A stretch of DNA of 64,000 nucleotides, taken from contig NC_069135.1 of the NCBI RefSeq assembly GCF_026914265.1, positions 12,555,560 to 12,619,559 of the forward strand, in the 5' to 3' direction. Numbering within the stretch: the first letter of the stretch is position 1; each line of letters begins with the position of its first letter. Below the pieces are notes generated by a model that saw only the letters and a program-made list of their open reading frames with translations, searched no databases and was not told the origin of the DNA. Source of the stretch: Mya arenaria. Lineage: Eukaryota > Mollusca > Bivalvia > Myida > Myidae. Positions 23,740 to 34,849 of this stretch are shown one piece after another. The translations under genes were made by a program, and so were the position numbers.

Positions 23740-25300
23740 GACCGTAAACAATGTCCATACGAATGGAATCATTCAAAAACCCATTATATAATACTGCAGA
23801 TAAATTAAAACCATTTTCAATCTACTTTTACCACAACGAAATAATTATTTTCTTAATAATAAAGCTAAGAGGAAAACGACCAAGGTACCATAAGCATGAC
23901 ACCCGAAGTACTAGTCTTAACATTTTATATGTGTTTCATAAAATCAGTATGTATTTTCTCCATCAGGTTTTGATATCCGTAACACCATGTTTGACATGCG
24001 CAAAAAAGTTACTACAGTACCATCAGATAGCTTGAGTCGGCAATCAAGTGGCAGGTATAGGTCTCTAGTATTAAAATACAAACTAAACAAAGCTTTTCGT
24101 GCTCGGTCAACTAGAGATTGTTTTGCTTTAGCAAAACGTCTTTTCTTCGAAAATAAAACACCTAATTTAAAAAATAGCAATCCCTTTAAAAGAATTGTTT
24201 GGGATAAGAATACTTCGATGCGGTCTTGGTCAAATACTAACATAATAGTTTTCTCTGCATTGATGTCAAGTATGCATGTTTTACAATACTAGTAGTTATC
24301 AAATGTATCTATATATATAAGAGAAATATAGTTAGTATTCATTCTTGCAAAGAGCACTGTATCATCTGCACAGAGCATAACACCAATGTTCAGAAATAAT
24401 TTTAGGTCAAGTTCTGTTAAAGATATACTACCATTATTATGATTAAGCATAAAAGTATCCAATTCATTTAAAAACAGTGAAAATAATACATGAGAAAGAT
24501 TTTCTCCTATCACTCCTTGATTACAATAGAAGAATTTGGTCGTTTTAGAGTTCAGTAACATGCAATACTTAATGCCATTATACATATTTTGATAATAAAT
24601 AGTATATCATTTACATTGTATTCATTAGTTCAGATCATAGACCAGTCCTCCATACTGAGTCAAATGCCTTTCTAACATCGATAAATGCGCAATGAAACTT
24701 GGACTTTGTTATGTTTACAATATTCTGACTATTTAACATATGTAGGACAAAACTATGATCCAAATGTTTATTTCTAAAACCAGCTTGGTTTTGTAACATA
24801 AGTTTGTTATCATCTATTTGAAGACGATAATTAATTACTGCTGTAAAAGGTTTTCCTGAACAGTTCAATTTTGTAATTGCTCTGGGGTGAGCTGTGGCCT
24901 TCACTTTTCTACATTAGTATAATAACACCAAGTAGCCGCGCCTCATGTATAATGCCAGAATGTAAAATTAAATTAAAGATTTTCACATATAATGGCGAAA
25001 TCACAGTAATTGAATGTTTAATAAATTCCTTTATTGTATTTTCTAAGACACTAGCTTTACCATGTTTAAAAATAATGGCTTTATTAACATAACCAGGAAA
25101 TGAATTCAATCAACTTTTTTCATTACTTCATTGAATACCTTTTTATTTGTAGATTTATCAGAAAGAAACCCCAAGACACTGTTAATTGAGTAGTCATGGG
25201 CATTTGGACACAAAAACAAGACTTTTGCGAAAACAAATGCAAATGCTTGTTGATCCAAAATCTGATAAAATCGACGTTTTCGTAAAATATAGTCAACTCT
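23740..25300 (-). pseudogene. Degenerate LINE reverse transcriptase, CR1/Jockey-like
   Basis: On the minus strand the pieces run in LINE order from 25.2 to 23.9 kb. They include VINYRLQIDDNKLMLQNQAGF, KFHCAFIDVRKAFDSVWRTGL (motif A), CNQGVIGENLSHVLFSLFLN, and MLCADDTVLFAR (a variant of the YADD site), followed by a degraded thumb with RARKALFSLYFNTRDLYLPL. The motifs are close to those of the 12-17 kb LINE, so it is probably an older relative. Frameshifts and stops break it throughout. Confidence 0.75.
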
Positions 25301-25870
25301 TTATTATCCCAAAACGCGTTGCAATGGATGTATGTTTTACTCCTTACTAGGATTGCTCTTCAAAACTAAATAAAACATGAACTATTGAATGGTTTTATTC
25401 TGTGGTCCTTAAATATTTAGTCAAAACAATTTGTGTTAATAAGTGGGCAGAAATCTGCCATCTACAAGGAAGTTACAACATCGATCCATTTTTGTTTTCT
25501 TCAAAGAAATAAGAGTATATTTGACTCCATGTTGAATCCTATAGCGGTGACATTTCGGTCGCTGACATTTACTTCTATAAACACATGGCACAATGCACCG
25601 TGTGGCTACACCAGCTTGCCAGCTCACTGACTTGAAAGGCCTCGGTGTGGTGCACGTGTTAGGCCGAGCAAATTGTGTCCTGTGCTTCTTTGTGCTCCCT
25701 ATTTGCAATCCGCCATTGTTATTTCAAGGGAAAGGCGACGAACTGAAGCATTATGTTGTACTATTTATGGTCACAATTGTCTTTTATTAATTGCGGCACA
25801 AGTATTGGTCAACAAAAGAACAAAACCCGAACGGTAACCTGTTCTTCTCCTTCTCTCTTCCCTTTTCTCT
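25301..25870. other. Intergenic or upstream region
   Basis: No convincing coding frame; the overlapping short open frames on both strands show no family resemblance. A pyrimidine-rich tract ending in TTTTCTCTTTTCAG at 25,864-25,877 is a strong splice-acceptor context. It suggests that the next gene has an upstream non-coding exon in or before this stretch. Confidence 0.35.
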
Positions 25871-26085
25871 TTTCAGAAAATATTATATCAGAACACAATC
25901 ATATTTGACTTGTGTGAAAGTTTCCACTTCAACTATTGTTGTTTGTCCTGCCTTCAATGAATAAAGATGCCGTAGTGTTCGCCTTTTATTTAATACATGT
26001 AATATACTTTTGTGTATGAATTTTACACTTGCATGGAGTGAAAATTACTCATAAAAAGTGTTCTGAACTGATATGAAATACCAAA

Positions 26086-26927
26086 ATGGACAATTGGCAT
26101 AATGATTTGCATTTGGAAGAAGGTGACAATGGACAACAAAATTATTACGAACTCATGGAACAGTACATACACGGTATTCTTGGTGAGTTAGAGGAAATGC
26201 TCGAAGAATTTGACACAGATAAACAACATAATAAAGAACTGGGTGTTGAAGGTGAAATAGAAAATGGCACAGAAGTATGTTTTCGTGACATTGACTCAAG
26301 TCGATCGTTTCTAGGGTATTGCATAGGTGCTAATGAAGCTGATCAGCTTGCTTTACTCGACAGAAGGTCGGGCACAAGTGTCAAAGTAGGTTGTCCTGAT
26401 GAGCAGATTACATACGCAACCATTGGAGATTGTGGAAGTGGGATCAGTATAGACGTTCCCTCCGACTTACCTCCTGCTCATTCTGTACAAACAAATCTCA
26501 TTTATAGAGTGTCCGACGACAGCGATGATTCAACCGGGAAAACCCACTACAATATCAAACAGCAACAGCTTTCGCCCACACGTGTATGTAATGGACCAAG
26601 GAAAAGAAACATTTTGACAATGCCGGAATCGGTATACCAGTGTATTCAACGAGACACACGTGACACTTTTAGAGGCGCCAGTTGCCTCTCGAAAGTGGTC
26701 TCCGCCCCGGTGCCCTACGAGGAGGACGTCTATGCCCAGATCAAGGAGCCCGGGGATCCAGGGCGGCCAGAGGAACACGGGGTTCTGTATATGGAGCGGT
26801 GGAGGGGGCGGCTACGGGGTAAGGGAACTTCCAGCCGCTCACAGAGGTTCATCAGCGCTCACAACAAAATGTACTATACATTCCGTACGTCAACAACTGA
26901 TTCATCGAAAGACAAATCAAAATCAAG
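26086..26927 (+). CDS. Unrecognised membrane protein with tyrosine motifs, coding exon 1
   Basis: The start ATG has a good context (ACCAAAATGG), with an in-frame TGA a few codons upstream. The exon encodes residues 1-280 plus two bases of 281 and ends in TCAAG|GTAAAG. The next exon begins in the complementary phase, giving a 476-residue protein. The N-terminal 60 residues are acidic. Tyrosine motifs include YELM (Y21, YxxM), ITYATI (Y110) and SVYQCI (Y184), both of which fit the ITIM pattern [S/I/V/L]xYxx[I/V/L], and YAQI (Y216). No signal peptide is seen. I do not recognise a family. If these tyrosines face the cytoplasm they could recruit SH2 proteins; that is inference. An intron of about 1.2 kb follows. 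Confidence 0.75.
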
Positions 26928-28157
26928 GTAAAGCATCTATATTTAAGATATAGTTTTAAAACGTTTTGCTGTTGTTGTTTTCTGTGTGTTATAAAACTCT
27001 TATTTCTAATGATTTCCCGGTAGCAAATATTTTGGTGCATGATTTTCTCATAATTTAAAGAATTACAAAAACAAAAACAATAAAAAAAACACACACAATC
27101 GGACGCAAATTTTTGTTTAATGAAAATATTAGATTCTTCAATACTCCTTGATGTTCTCATTTGTTTGAGTTTGTTCACGGGAAATATCAAATTAAATTAG
27201 ACGAACGTTTAAGTAAATAAATGTATAGCAAATTTATATATCCATTCGAAGTATTGTGTAAAACATAAAACATGTTCAATTATAGTTTGTGTTATTTAGT
27301 GCGGTAAAGGCTGAAGACCCCTTGCGGGTGCGAAGTTGCCTATAAGCGAGAACGCGGCTGAATTCACATAATTCTGACAAAAAAAAAATCAGCCCAAATT
27401 GCATTGTTCGTACTTGACTACTTGATCCTAAAACTATCCATTTTCCAGTACTAACTAAACACCCAGAATGCACCAGATTGCACCATGTTTTTCAATTTTT
27501 TCCCCGAAGCCCCCTAACAAAATTATGAATCCACATGAATAGAGGGTTAGCTAGGCCCCTGACTTGTACAATGTTTGAATATAAAATGCATTACATTTGT
27601 TTTCGAAAAAGGTCAAAATGAGAAATATTTAAATGAAGGAAAATATTAAGAAAAAAAAGAAAATTAAACTTTGTTCATGATAATATTACGACCATAAAGC
27701 TATGTTATGTTTTAAATATTATGGGACTTAGTAAGTCCCAGTCATTTTCAGCAAAATATACAATAAATTCGTAAGGCTTAAGGTCATTTCTAAAAATCGA
27801 AAAAAACTGTCTCTGACTATCTTTTTTAAGACCAAATTATGAATTTTATAAAACGAAATAAAAAGTAAGGTACATAAACAAATCATTTGAATGTCAAAAA
27901 TAGATTGAGAAAACCGTGACCAATACAAATATGTTAGTAAGCGTTAATACGTTTTAGGGCTAAATACGCTATAGAGTAAATTAACTCATAATTTGAAGCT
28001 ATGTCTTATCTTTGTCGATATTCGAAAACACACACATTTATTAATTTTCAACGAAGGAAAGTGAATTCAATATCTTACGAGCAAAAATAATATTCATTTT
28101 TAGAAAGTTATTTTACTTTTGAGCGGACAGTAAATAATGATTATATCTCACTTTCAG
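26928..28157 (+). other. Intron of the tyrosine-motif membrane protein gene
   Basis: Bounded by GTAAAG and TTTCAG. AT-rich, with no recognised element inside. Confidence 0.7.
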
Positions 28158-28746
28158 TTCCGCCCCCGGGTGTTCCGTGGGCTACCTCCTACCTCTCATC
28201 CTTCTCGTCAGTCTGTCCAATCCTTTCTGCCTCCCCTTTGTCCTATACTTCTCTGTCCGGTTTGCACGCGACTGGCGCAGACGTCACTTCCGGCGAGCCA
28301 TGATGTCACTTAACCGCGCGGCGGCTGCGGCACTCCTTGGTTTTCTAATGAGCGCCGCTTTTGGAATCGGGGTTGTGGTCAACAGTAACAGTCATATACA
28401 TAACCCTCAGAAAAGCCACATAGATGGATCGGGACACGTAACCATTTCTAATCATCAGTCTGCAAACACAATTAACGCGTCCGACTCTGAACATTTTGAT
28501 TTTAACTCTACAGCTATTGGATACAGGTTTAGAAAAGAGTATATCATGAATAAGAGAACGCAACCAACAACCCGGATCCCTCCCCGTGTGACCGTTCCAG
28601 GTAAAGGCGTACATATCAGCAACTTAGATATTCTCAAAAATGACCGTTACAGAGCAGAAATACTGTTCCGTAATAATACGTTTGTGCAGTTCTACAATCC
28701 ACGTACAGGTGTTATAACGAATACAAGCATGGACGTAAAGGTGTAA
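28158..28746 (+). CDS. Unrecognised membrane protein with tyrosine motifs, coding exon 2
   Basis: The acceptor CTCACTTTCAG precedes the exon, and its first base completes codon 281 of the preceding exon. It encodes residues 282-476 and ends in TAA. A hydrophobic segment at about 289-317 (GYLLPLILLVSLSNPFCLPF and onward) has a central Asn-Pro and Pro break, so it may be a membrane hairpin or a single span. A strongly basic loop (RDWRRRHFRR) follows, then a second span at about 336-356 (AALLGFLMSAAFGIGVVV). After it come four N-glycosylation sequons (N387, N397, N453, N469) and a short mixed tail, consistent with an outside C-terminus. AATAAA-type signals occur near 28,820 and 29,046. The family is unknown and may be lineage-restricted. 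Confidence 0.75.
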
Positions 28747-29150
28747 CAGTCGGGGTAGCAGTGGTGTGACTAGGATTAAAGGCAATCGTTCACGTTCTAT
28801 AGGGTCACCCATCGAAAAAAATAAAATCGTGTGAAGTGTAAACAAAGTGCCTTGGGTCATCATTCAAGTTCAAAAAGGAGCTTTATAATATTTTTAGCTT
28901 TATGTGTAAAATAAAATGATCAAAAGCTGTTTCAACCAGCACGTTTTTTCTAAAAACCTACAATTTTAAATGTCATTTTTAAGCATATAATATATATATT
29001 TGTTTCAGTGTAATACAATTGCACCTCATAAATATGCTACTCCCGAAATAAAGCTTTTAGTTTTCACTCCGTGAAATATATCCCGATCGTTTATAACATT
29101 TATTTATAAGTTAAAAAAGTTTTTGCAGAATTTGCATAGGAGATTGTATA

Positions 29151-29640
29151 TTAAAGGTGCTGTACTCCGTATGATAAAATAGCGGAAAAAAGAAGAAAAT
29201 TGTCGAAAACTGACATAAACTTGGTATCGATGTGTACAATGCATTGAAACTTACTAAATGAAGTAACACATAGTTTACAATTAATTTAATTTTCGCAGTT
29301 TTTTCCATTAAAAAGATTACTTGGTATGTCTACCTAGTAGATTTCATTCCTTATGCGTGATTTGCTAGTCGGTGTTATCACGTGATATAACAAAGTTAGG
29401 TATATAGCTTAAATATTCCAACTGTATAGGGTAACCCTTCGTAGCACAATGGCTACAACTCCGGTCTGCAATTTTGGCGACACTGGTTTGTACCCGGTCT
29501 CCGATTCGATTTTTTTTTACATTTAGGTATTCTTTTTACAATTATGATATCAAAGAGTAAATCATTTTATTAAATAATTGTCCTGAGATTCGTTACAAAA
29601 AAAACTTTTTTGGTGCCAATCTGGTGTACTGTCCTTTTAA
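29151..29640 (+). mobile_element. Short non-autonomous element with an internal tRNA-like region, copy 1
   Basis: The ends are TTAAAGGTGCTGTAC and GTACTGTCCTTTTAA, which are imperfect inverted repeats. About 290 bp in, a tRNA-like stretch (29,437-29,507) contains CGTAGCACAATGGCTAC and GGTTTGTACCCGG, matching degraded A and B boxes. A second copy lies on the minus strand at 35,999-36,594 and shares most of the length, including AATTGTCGAAAACTGACATA-like and CCTTATGCGTGATT-like blocks. Confidence 0.7.
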
Positions 29641-29737
29641 AACTTATGGCGCATATACAAAAAGGATATGAACTCTTTTCCTTCGTCTTAAAAGCGTAAA
29701 AAATCTGGTATTTCAACATCAATCGTTTTCAAACTGA

Positions 29738-29806
29738 TTGTTTAATAGCTTCTTTAAAATGATATTTTAATAGATTCTTTAAAATGATAGTTTAATAGAT
29801 TCTTTT
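29738..29806. repeat. Three-copy 24-25 bp tandem repeat
   Basis: Unit TTTAATAGATTCTTTAAAAT plus GATA, with minor changes in each copy. Confidence 0.8.
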
Positions 29807-30009
29807 AAGAGGTATGTATATATATATAAATATTTTCAACTTATAAATCTTGAAGCTGAATGTTTACATCATATTTATACAAGCAGTGAGTTTCTTGCTC
29901 AGGGTATTTTTTCTTCAAAATAACTGTGACGATTTTACCACAGCCGTATAAAATAGTTGACTGTAACCTTAAAAATGTCTCTCTTTTAGATAAGAATAAT
30001 TTTGTCCAG

Positions 30010-30850
30010 TCAGAATGCTGATCGCAACCAATCAAAGTGCTTGGTTTTCGACCAATCGACGCTCAGTTTAAACAACCAATGAAAGCATCCTTTTGCTCGA
30101 GCGCCTTTCGCTGAATGTACGCTTTTTTGCATAGGTGGTATCCCACAATTTCTGGAGAATAATTCAGCCCTAACAGTCCATCTAGTCGGGCACAGCACTC
30201 TAAATCCAGGTGTGTCAGGGCTCATCTCCTTTCTCAGTTCTACAAAGTGTTCGTCAAGTTTGGGTGAGAACTTCACAAGCTTAGAAATCTCACGTACTAG
30301 GTCCAGTGAGTCCCGCAGAACCTTACTGCCTTGTATTGTATAACCAACTGCCAAGTCAAGAGCATGTACAAAGCAGTGTGTATAGATGGCCCTTGGTTGT
30401 TCTGTGGTGATGTTTGCAGCGACCCCGCGCTTTGCGCTTGACCTATATTACTGGCTCCGTCGTAGCACTGCCCAAGGCACATGAATAGTTGCAGTCTCAT
30501 GCGTTGTAGAGTGCCTTTAATTACGTTGGTGATGGTCTGAGCAGCGATGGATGACACAAAATATAATTCGATATAATCTTCCTGTACATTTAGCTACATG
30601 TGAACATGTCGCAGTACTAACACAACTTGCTCTCGGTCGGATATGTCTGTGGTTTCATACACCATGATCGGAAAGAAAGCACAATCAAGCACACTACTGA
30701 CGATCATCCGGAGTATATCTAGTGCCATGGTCTGAATAATCTCATTCTGGACGGGCGGCGTATATTCGTCAGATTTCTTCTCGATCCATGACAGGATGGT
30801 AGGGTCCGCTTGACCATGCAGTTTCAGTAGCGGCATGAAGTTGCCCTCTT
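30010..30850 (-). pseudogene. Broken hAT-family transposase (ZMYM1-like type)
   Basis: Three minus-strand frames give consecutive parts of a hAT transposase. The first has YTPPVQNEIIQTMALDILR, then FFPIMVYETTDISDREQVVL (a D/E catalytic-type segment) and LRHVHM. The second has LRLQLFMCLGQCYDGASNI, the RNase H-like 'C.GQ.YDGA.NM' region. The third has GSKVLRDSLDLVREISKLVK, FSPKLDEHF, and TPGFRVLCPTRWTVRAELF, the conserved PTRWT block. Animal hAT proteins annotated as zinc finger MYM-type 1-like carry the same order. Frameshifts separate the pieces, and no zinc finger, terminal dimerisation domain or element ends were found. Confidence 0.8.
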
Positions 30851-33800
30851 CTTCGTCGTATTCGCGAATAACACTCGTTACCCTGGCCCCACTATCACAG
30901 AACTACTCACATCAAATCTCAATCTCATGTTACCACATAAAGGCATTGTATGATTTAAAATCTTGCATGAAGTCTAATTCTAAAGCAAATAATATTCTTG
31001 AGTTAGTTTTGAAAAACAATGAATTGAATTAAAAAACAATTTTGGCTGTAGAATATTTTTTATTGGAGCATCCCAGATCATTTTAACATGGATTAAATGT
31101 TTATGTTGGGAACAATTTATATTTAAGAACATGAGGTGATAACCTTAGTCCCAACTGGTGGCTGTAGTACCAGAAAGTTCAGCACATCTGTCTGTTGTTG
31201 TTGTCAGTCGAGCAAGGTGCATAACTCAAAAATAATTGAAGCCATAGTAATGGACCTCAAAATACGTGCACATAACTATGTTTATAACATGTGCAAGTTT
31301 GTAACAGTATTTGCCAAGGATTGTTCATGCCTCACACAGATGCTGTAGGCTCACCCGACACTTCACGAGCTCTGGCCTATTACAAGCTGATTTAAAACCA
31401 ACATTGACAGTTTATGGACAGTTTTATTATTGTTTTATAATTAAAGATAATTGACATACATCATAAAGAATGACAGTAACAACATTTTACACTATTTAGA
31501 CACTAAATACAGCAATAAAATAAGGTTATTAAGAATACAATATACACAGGACATGCATGATAAATTGAAATATTTTACATGTACTATATCGTTGACATAA
31601 GTGTACACCGGTCATAAACCTTATATAATGCTGTAGAATCCACTGACCGAATTAACGATGATAATAATACTTCATAAAGAAACGGAGCTGAAGAAATATT
31701 TTTATTTGAAAACCATTCCTATTATTTCTCCTTCTGCTGTAATATTCTAATCAGATCTTTCAAAATAAAGATCAACTGCTTGTACTATCATCTAGACAGA
31801 ATTGTTTGATGACATATATGTGGATAAATATGTAGAAAAATACAGATCTTTATAAATCTGATTTTATGAAAAGTTCGATGTAAAGTGATATGCTTAAGGT
31901 TTACACTAGTTACAACATTTTCAAAGTAACAAACAAATACTGGTATATCACTAATCTGGGGGCATGTTTGTGGTAGGCAGGGGTGTATTTGGAATTGGCA
32001 GTAGAAGTGGTGCTATTTGGGAGCGTAACTAAAAAAGTAAGCCCTCTTCCGAAAAATTCAATCAATACATGGTTAATCAGCTGATTGGGGCTTGAGGTCG
32101 TTCGCAAGGAAAGATTTAGCCATTTCAACCTGAAATAGAGCATTCAAATGCATTTTTCAAATTGTTCCTCAGATGTTGACATAAACTAGATCTGTCAAAG
32201 AAATGCTCCCAAAACGCCTTGTTGGACAGATGGCCATAAGTATTTGGGCCTTGAGGGTTAGATTACCTTTAGTATAGAACATTCTTTTCATGAAGACCTC
32301 CTTGCAATTTTGAAAAATTGATTGCTAACATTTTTTTAAGAGCAAAGTTACTAGCACTTGAGAACTTTTAAGTGAATGATGCAAGTAAATGCTTTATCGT
32401 GTTTAATTTATTGAAATCCACTCTTCTAAATTTTCTTGTGGTATGACTAGTTTACCTCGAATGGTGCTCCAATATGGGTATAACATTATTTACTAAAGGA
32501 AATAAACAATGGGTTTCAAATAACAAAATAGATCTTTATCAGTTACCGTAAAGCATGTTACTAGTTTTACCTAAAAACACATCTGGCAATGTACACTGCA
32601 TTAAAGATCAGTGTCGAATATGTCAAGTTGAACTGAAATGTCATATTTACATGAAAATAGGTCGAAACAAACAAGTAAGACCAGCTAAAATAAAAACCTT
32701 TATGTAATTTGTAATGTCAATAAGATATGAGACCATACAGTACAACAACACATTAGTTCCTCGTTCTAATTCTAGAAAAAAAACAAACAACTAGAACCTC
32801 AATCCAACATGTAATTAATAAAGAAAGCAATTAACATCTATAGCACATGGCAGTCAACATGGAGAAACACATTCTGCAGTTGTTAACTAGATGTCTGAGA
32901 TTAAAAAGCCTTTAACAGAAATGAAATGTGATTCAAGAAGTTGGACTTATATACATGAAATATAGACATGATTGGTTTTGACACTAGGGCCTGTGAATTA
33001 ACACAATTATGTTTCATAACATGCAATTACCCGGTATCAAATTAATGTGGTCGCCAGGCTCTGACTGACCTTAAACCATGTTTAAGTCTCCAATACACTA
33101 ATATATACTGGTAAACCAAAAGTGAATCTATGTTAATTTTTCAGAAACTTGAAACACACTTAAACAACCCTGATGTCTAAATGAATCATGAGTACATTGT
33201 ATAGACAAAAGACGTAGAGCAAAACAATGGAAAATCTGTCATGTAATTTAGTATCTAGCTAGGTTTATGAACACAATTCATACATCTTATACCCTGGTAA
33301 AAACATCATGAGAAAACTTAATTACTAGCATTTAAAATCTACTTACTGCTGAAAAAATATCTTTGCATGGCCTATCCTATCTAGCAAAACAGCTAACATT
33401 AAAACTAGCTTCAGCAAGCAGATTATTTCAGTGAAAAACGTTCACTTCTTGTGACTTGTCATAATAAAATCAGTAAAGTTCACTAGATTGAACATTTTCA
33501 ATTATTTATGATGACTGTATTATGTTTATGAAATATACTGGCATAAATAGTTTACTGTGTGATAAACTATTTACAGATGAGGAAAAATATGGCTGTCGCA
33601 AATGGAACATTTAGATTATCTTTTGTTTTGTATATATTATGCTGAAATAAATTTACATGATTTTGAGAAATAAATGAAAAACAGCGTATATTGCTTCCAC
33701 AAACTCAGGTAGACTTTATTTGATCTGATTCAGGCTTAAATTTTGATTTCTACCAAACAAAGAAAATGAACGAAAATATTGATAGTGCAAGATACCTGAG

Positions 33801-34744
33801 TGATGACGTCATTGTATGGAAAAACGAGCGTTCATGAATATTTACAGAATGATCATCCGTTGCCTAGATGAGAAAAACCTTGTATTTGCGTAAATCAATT
33901 GTAAAAATTTACTTATTTCATACATGCATGCAGAATATTCTATACAAGAAAACCATCCCACTTTTATAGCCTTTTTCCCTGATCAAATGTCTATCTTTTC
34001 TTGAGGACAAATCACATTTGGCTGACAAATCATAATGTTGTTTTATGACAAGGTAACATACATGTAGCTGTTGATAGACAAGACATAAGTGTCACAAAAT
34101 ATTAACAAGACATAAAGCTTAATAAAGCTTACATTGAATACAGCCCACAGATAACACCTAGCTGACACTACAACATAGATGTTTGGCTCAAACTAGTTAC
34201 ACAAAATAGGGCTTACATATTTAAATCTCAGTTATTGATTTGGCAAAATCCAAAATAAAACAGAAGAGGTATACATTCAAAAATGGTATTCAATTCAAAC
34301 TATTTTTTCACTAAAATGCCACAACAATTAATATCAATAACTTTATTACAAAGCTGCCATACAGAGAAAAAACCAGACACATGTTTCAAACTAAACAGAA
34401 ATTCCTAATTTAATGATAGACCCTTTATAAAAAAATAAGAATTTCATTTCAACAATACATACACATTTGATTACATTATTGTCTTAAACATCACACTGCT
34501 CTCAAAAAAGCCTGCTAGCAACAGTAGCCCTTTTAAAATCAGCATCAGGAACATTTAGATATTCAATCTCACCATTCATAAGCCTAAACAACTAAAGCAC
34601 TTACGGTACCCTCTTAAAATATGCTCCATTTGAATTACCTACAATAAAACTTTGACAACATTAACAATAAATGATAAATACATAACAATGAGGTTGAAAG
34701 CACTGGGAGTTGATATCCACGGTTGAAAGTGTCAGACCACGCCC
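30851..34744. other. Long AT-rich stretch, partly the 3' UTR of the SH3-FAM107 gene
   Basis: No coding signal was found. The part next to 34,745 must include the minus-strand 3' UTR. Candidate polyadenylation hexamers (AATAAA on the minus strand) occur, for example, near 34,340 and 33,717; I cannot tell which is used. Confidence 0.4.
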
Positions 34745-34849
34745 TCACTTTACGGCCCCGTTTGACTTGGATTTGATTTTCGTGAAGATTTTCTGGAACT
34801 CTGGCTGATCCTTGGTCGGTTCTTCATTGATAGCGCTCATCTCATCCTC
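34745..34849 (-). CDS. SH3-FAM107 gene, last coding exon
   Basis: Residues 330-363 and the TGA stop. Acceptor TGTATTCCAG. The peptide EDEMSAINEEPTKDQPEFQK and the basic end KIKSKSNGAVK match the C-terminal 'PEF.KV/I' block of FAM107 proteins. Confidence 0.88.
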   Translation of the reverse strand, partial: EDEMSAINEEPTKDQPEFQKIFTKIKSKSNGAVK

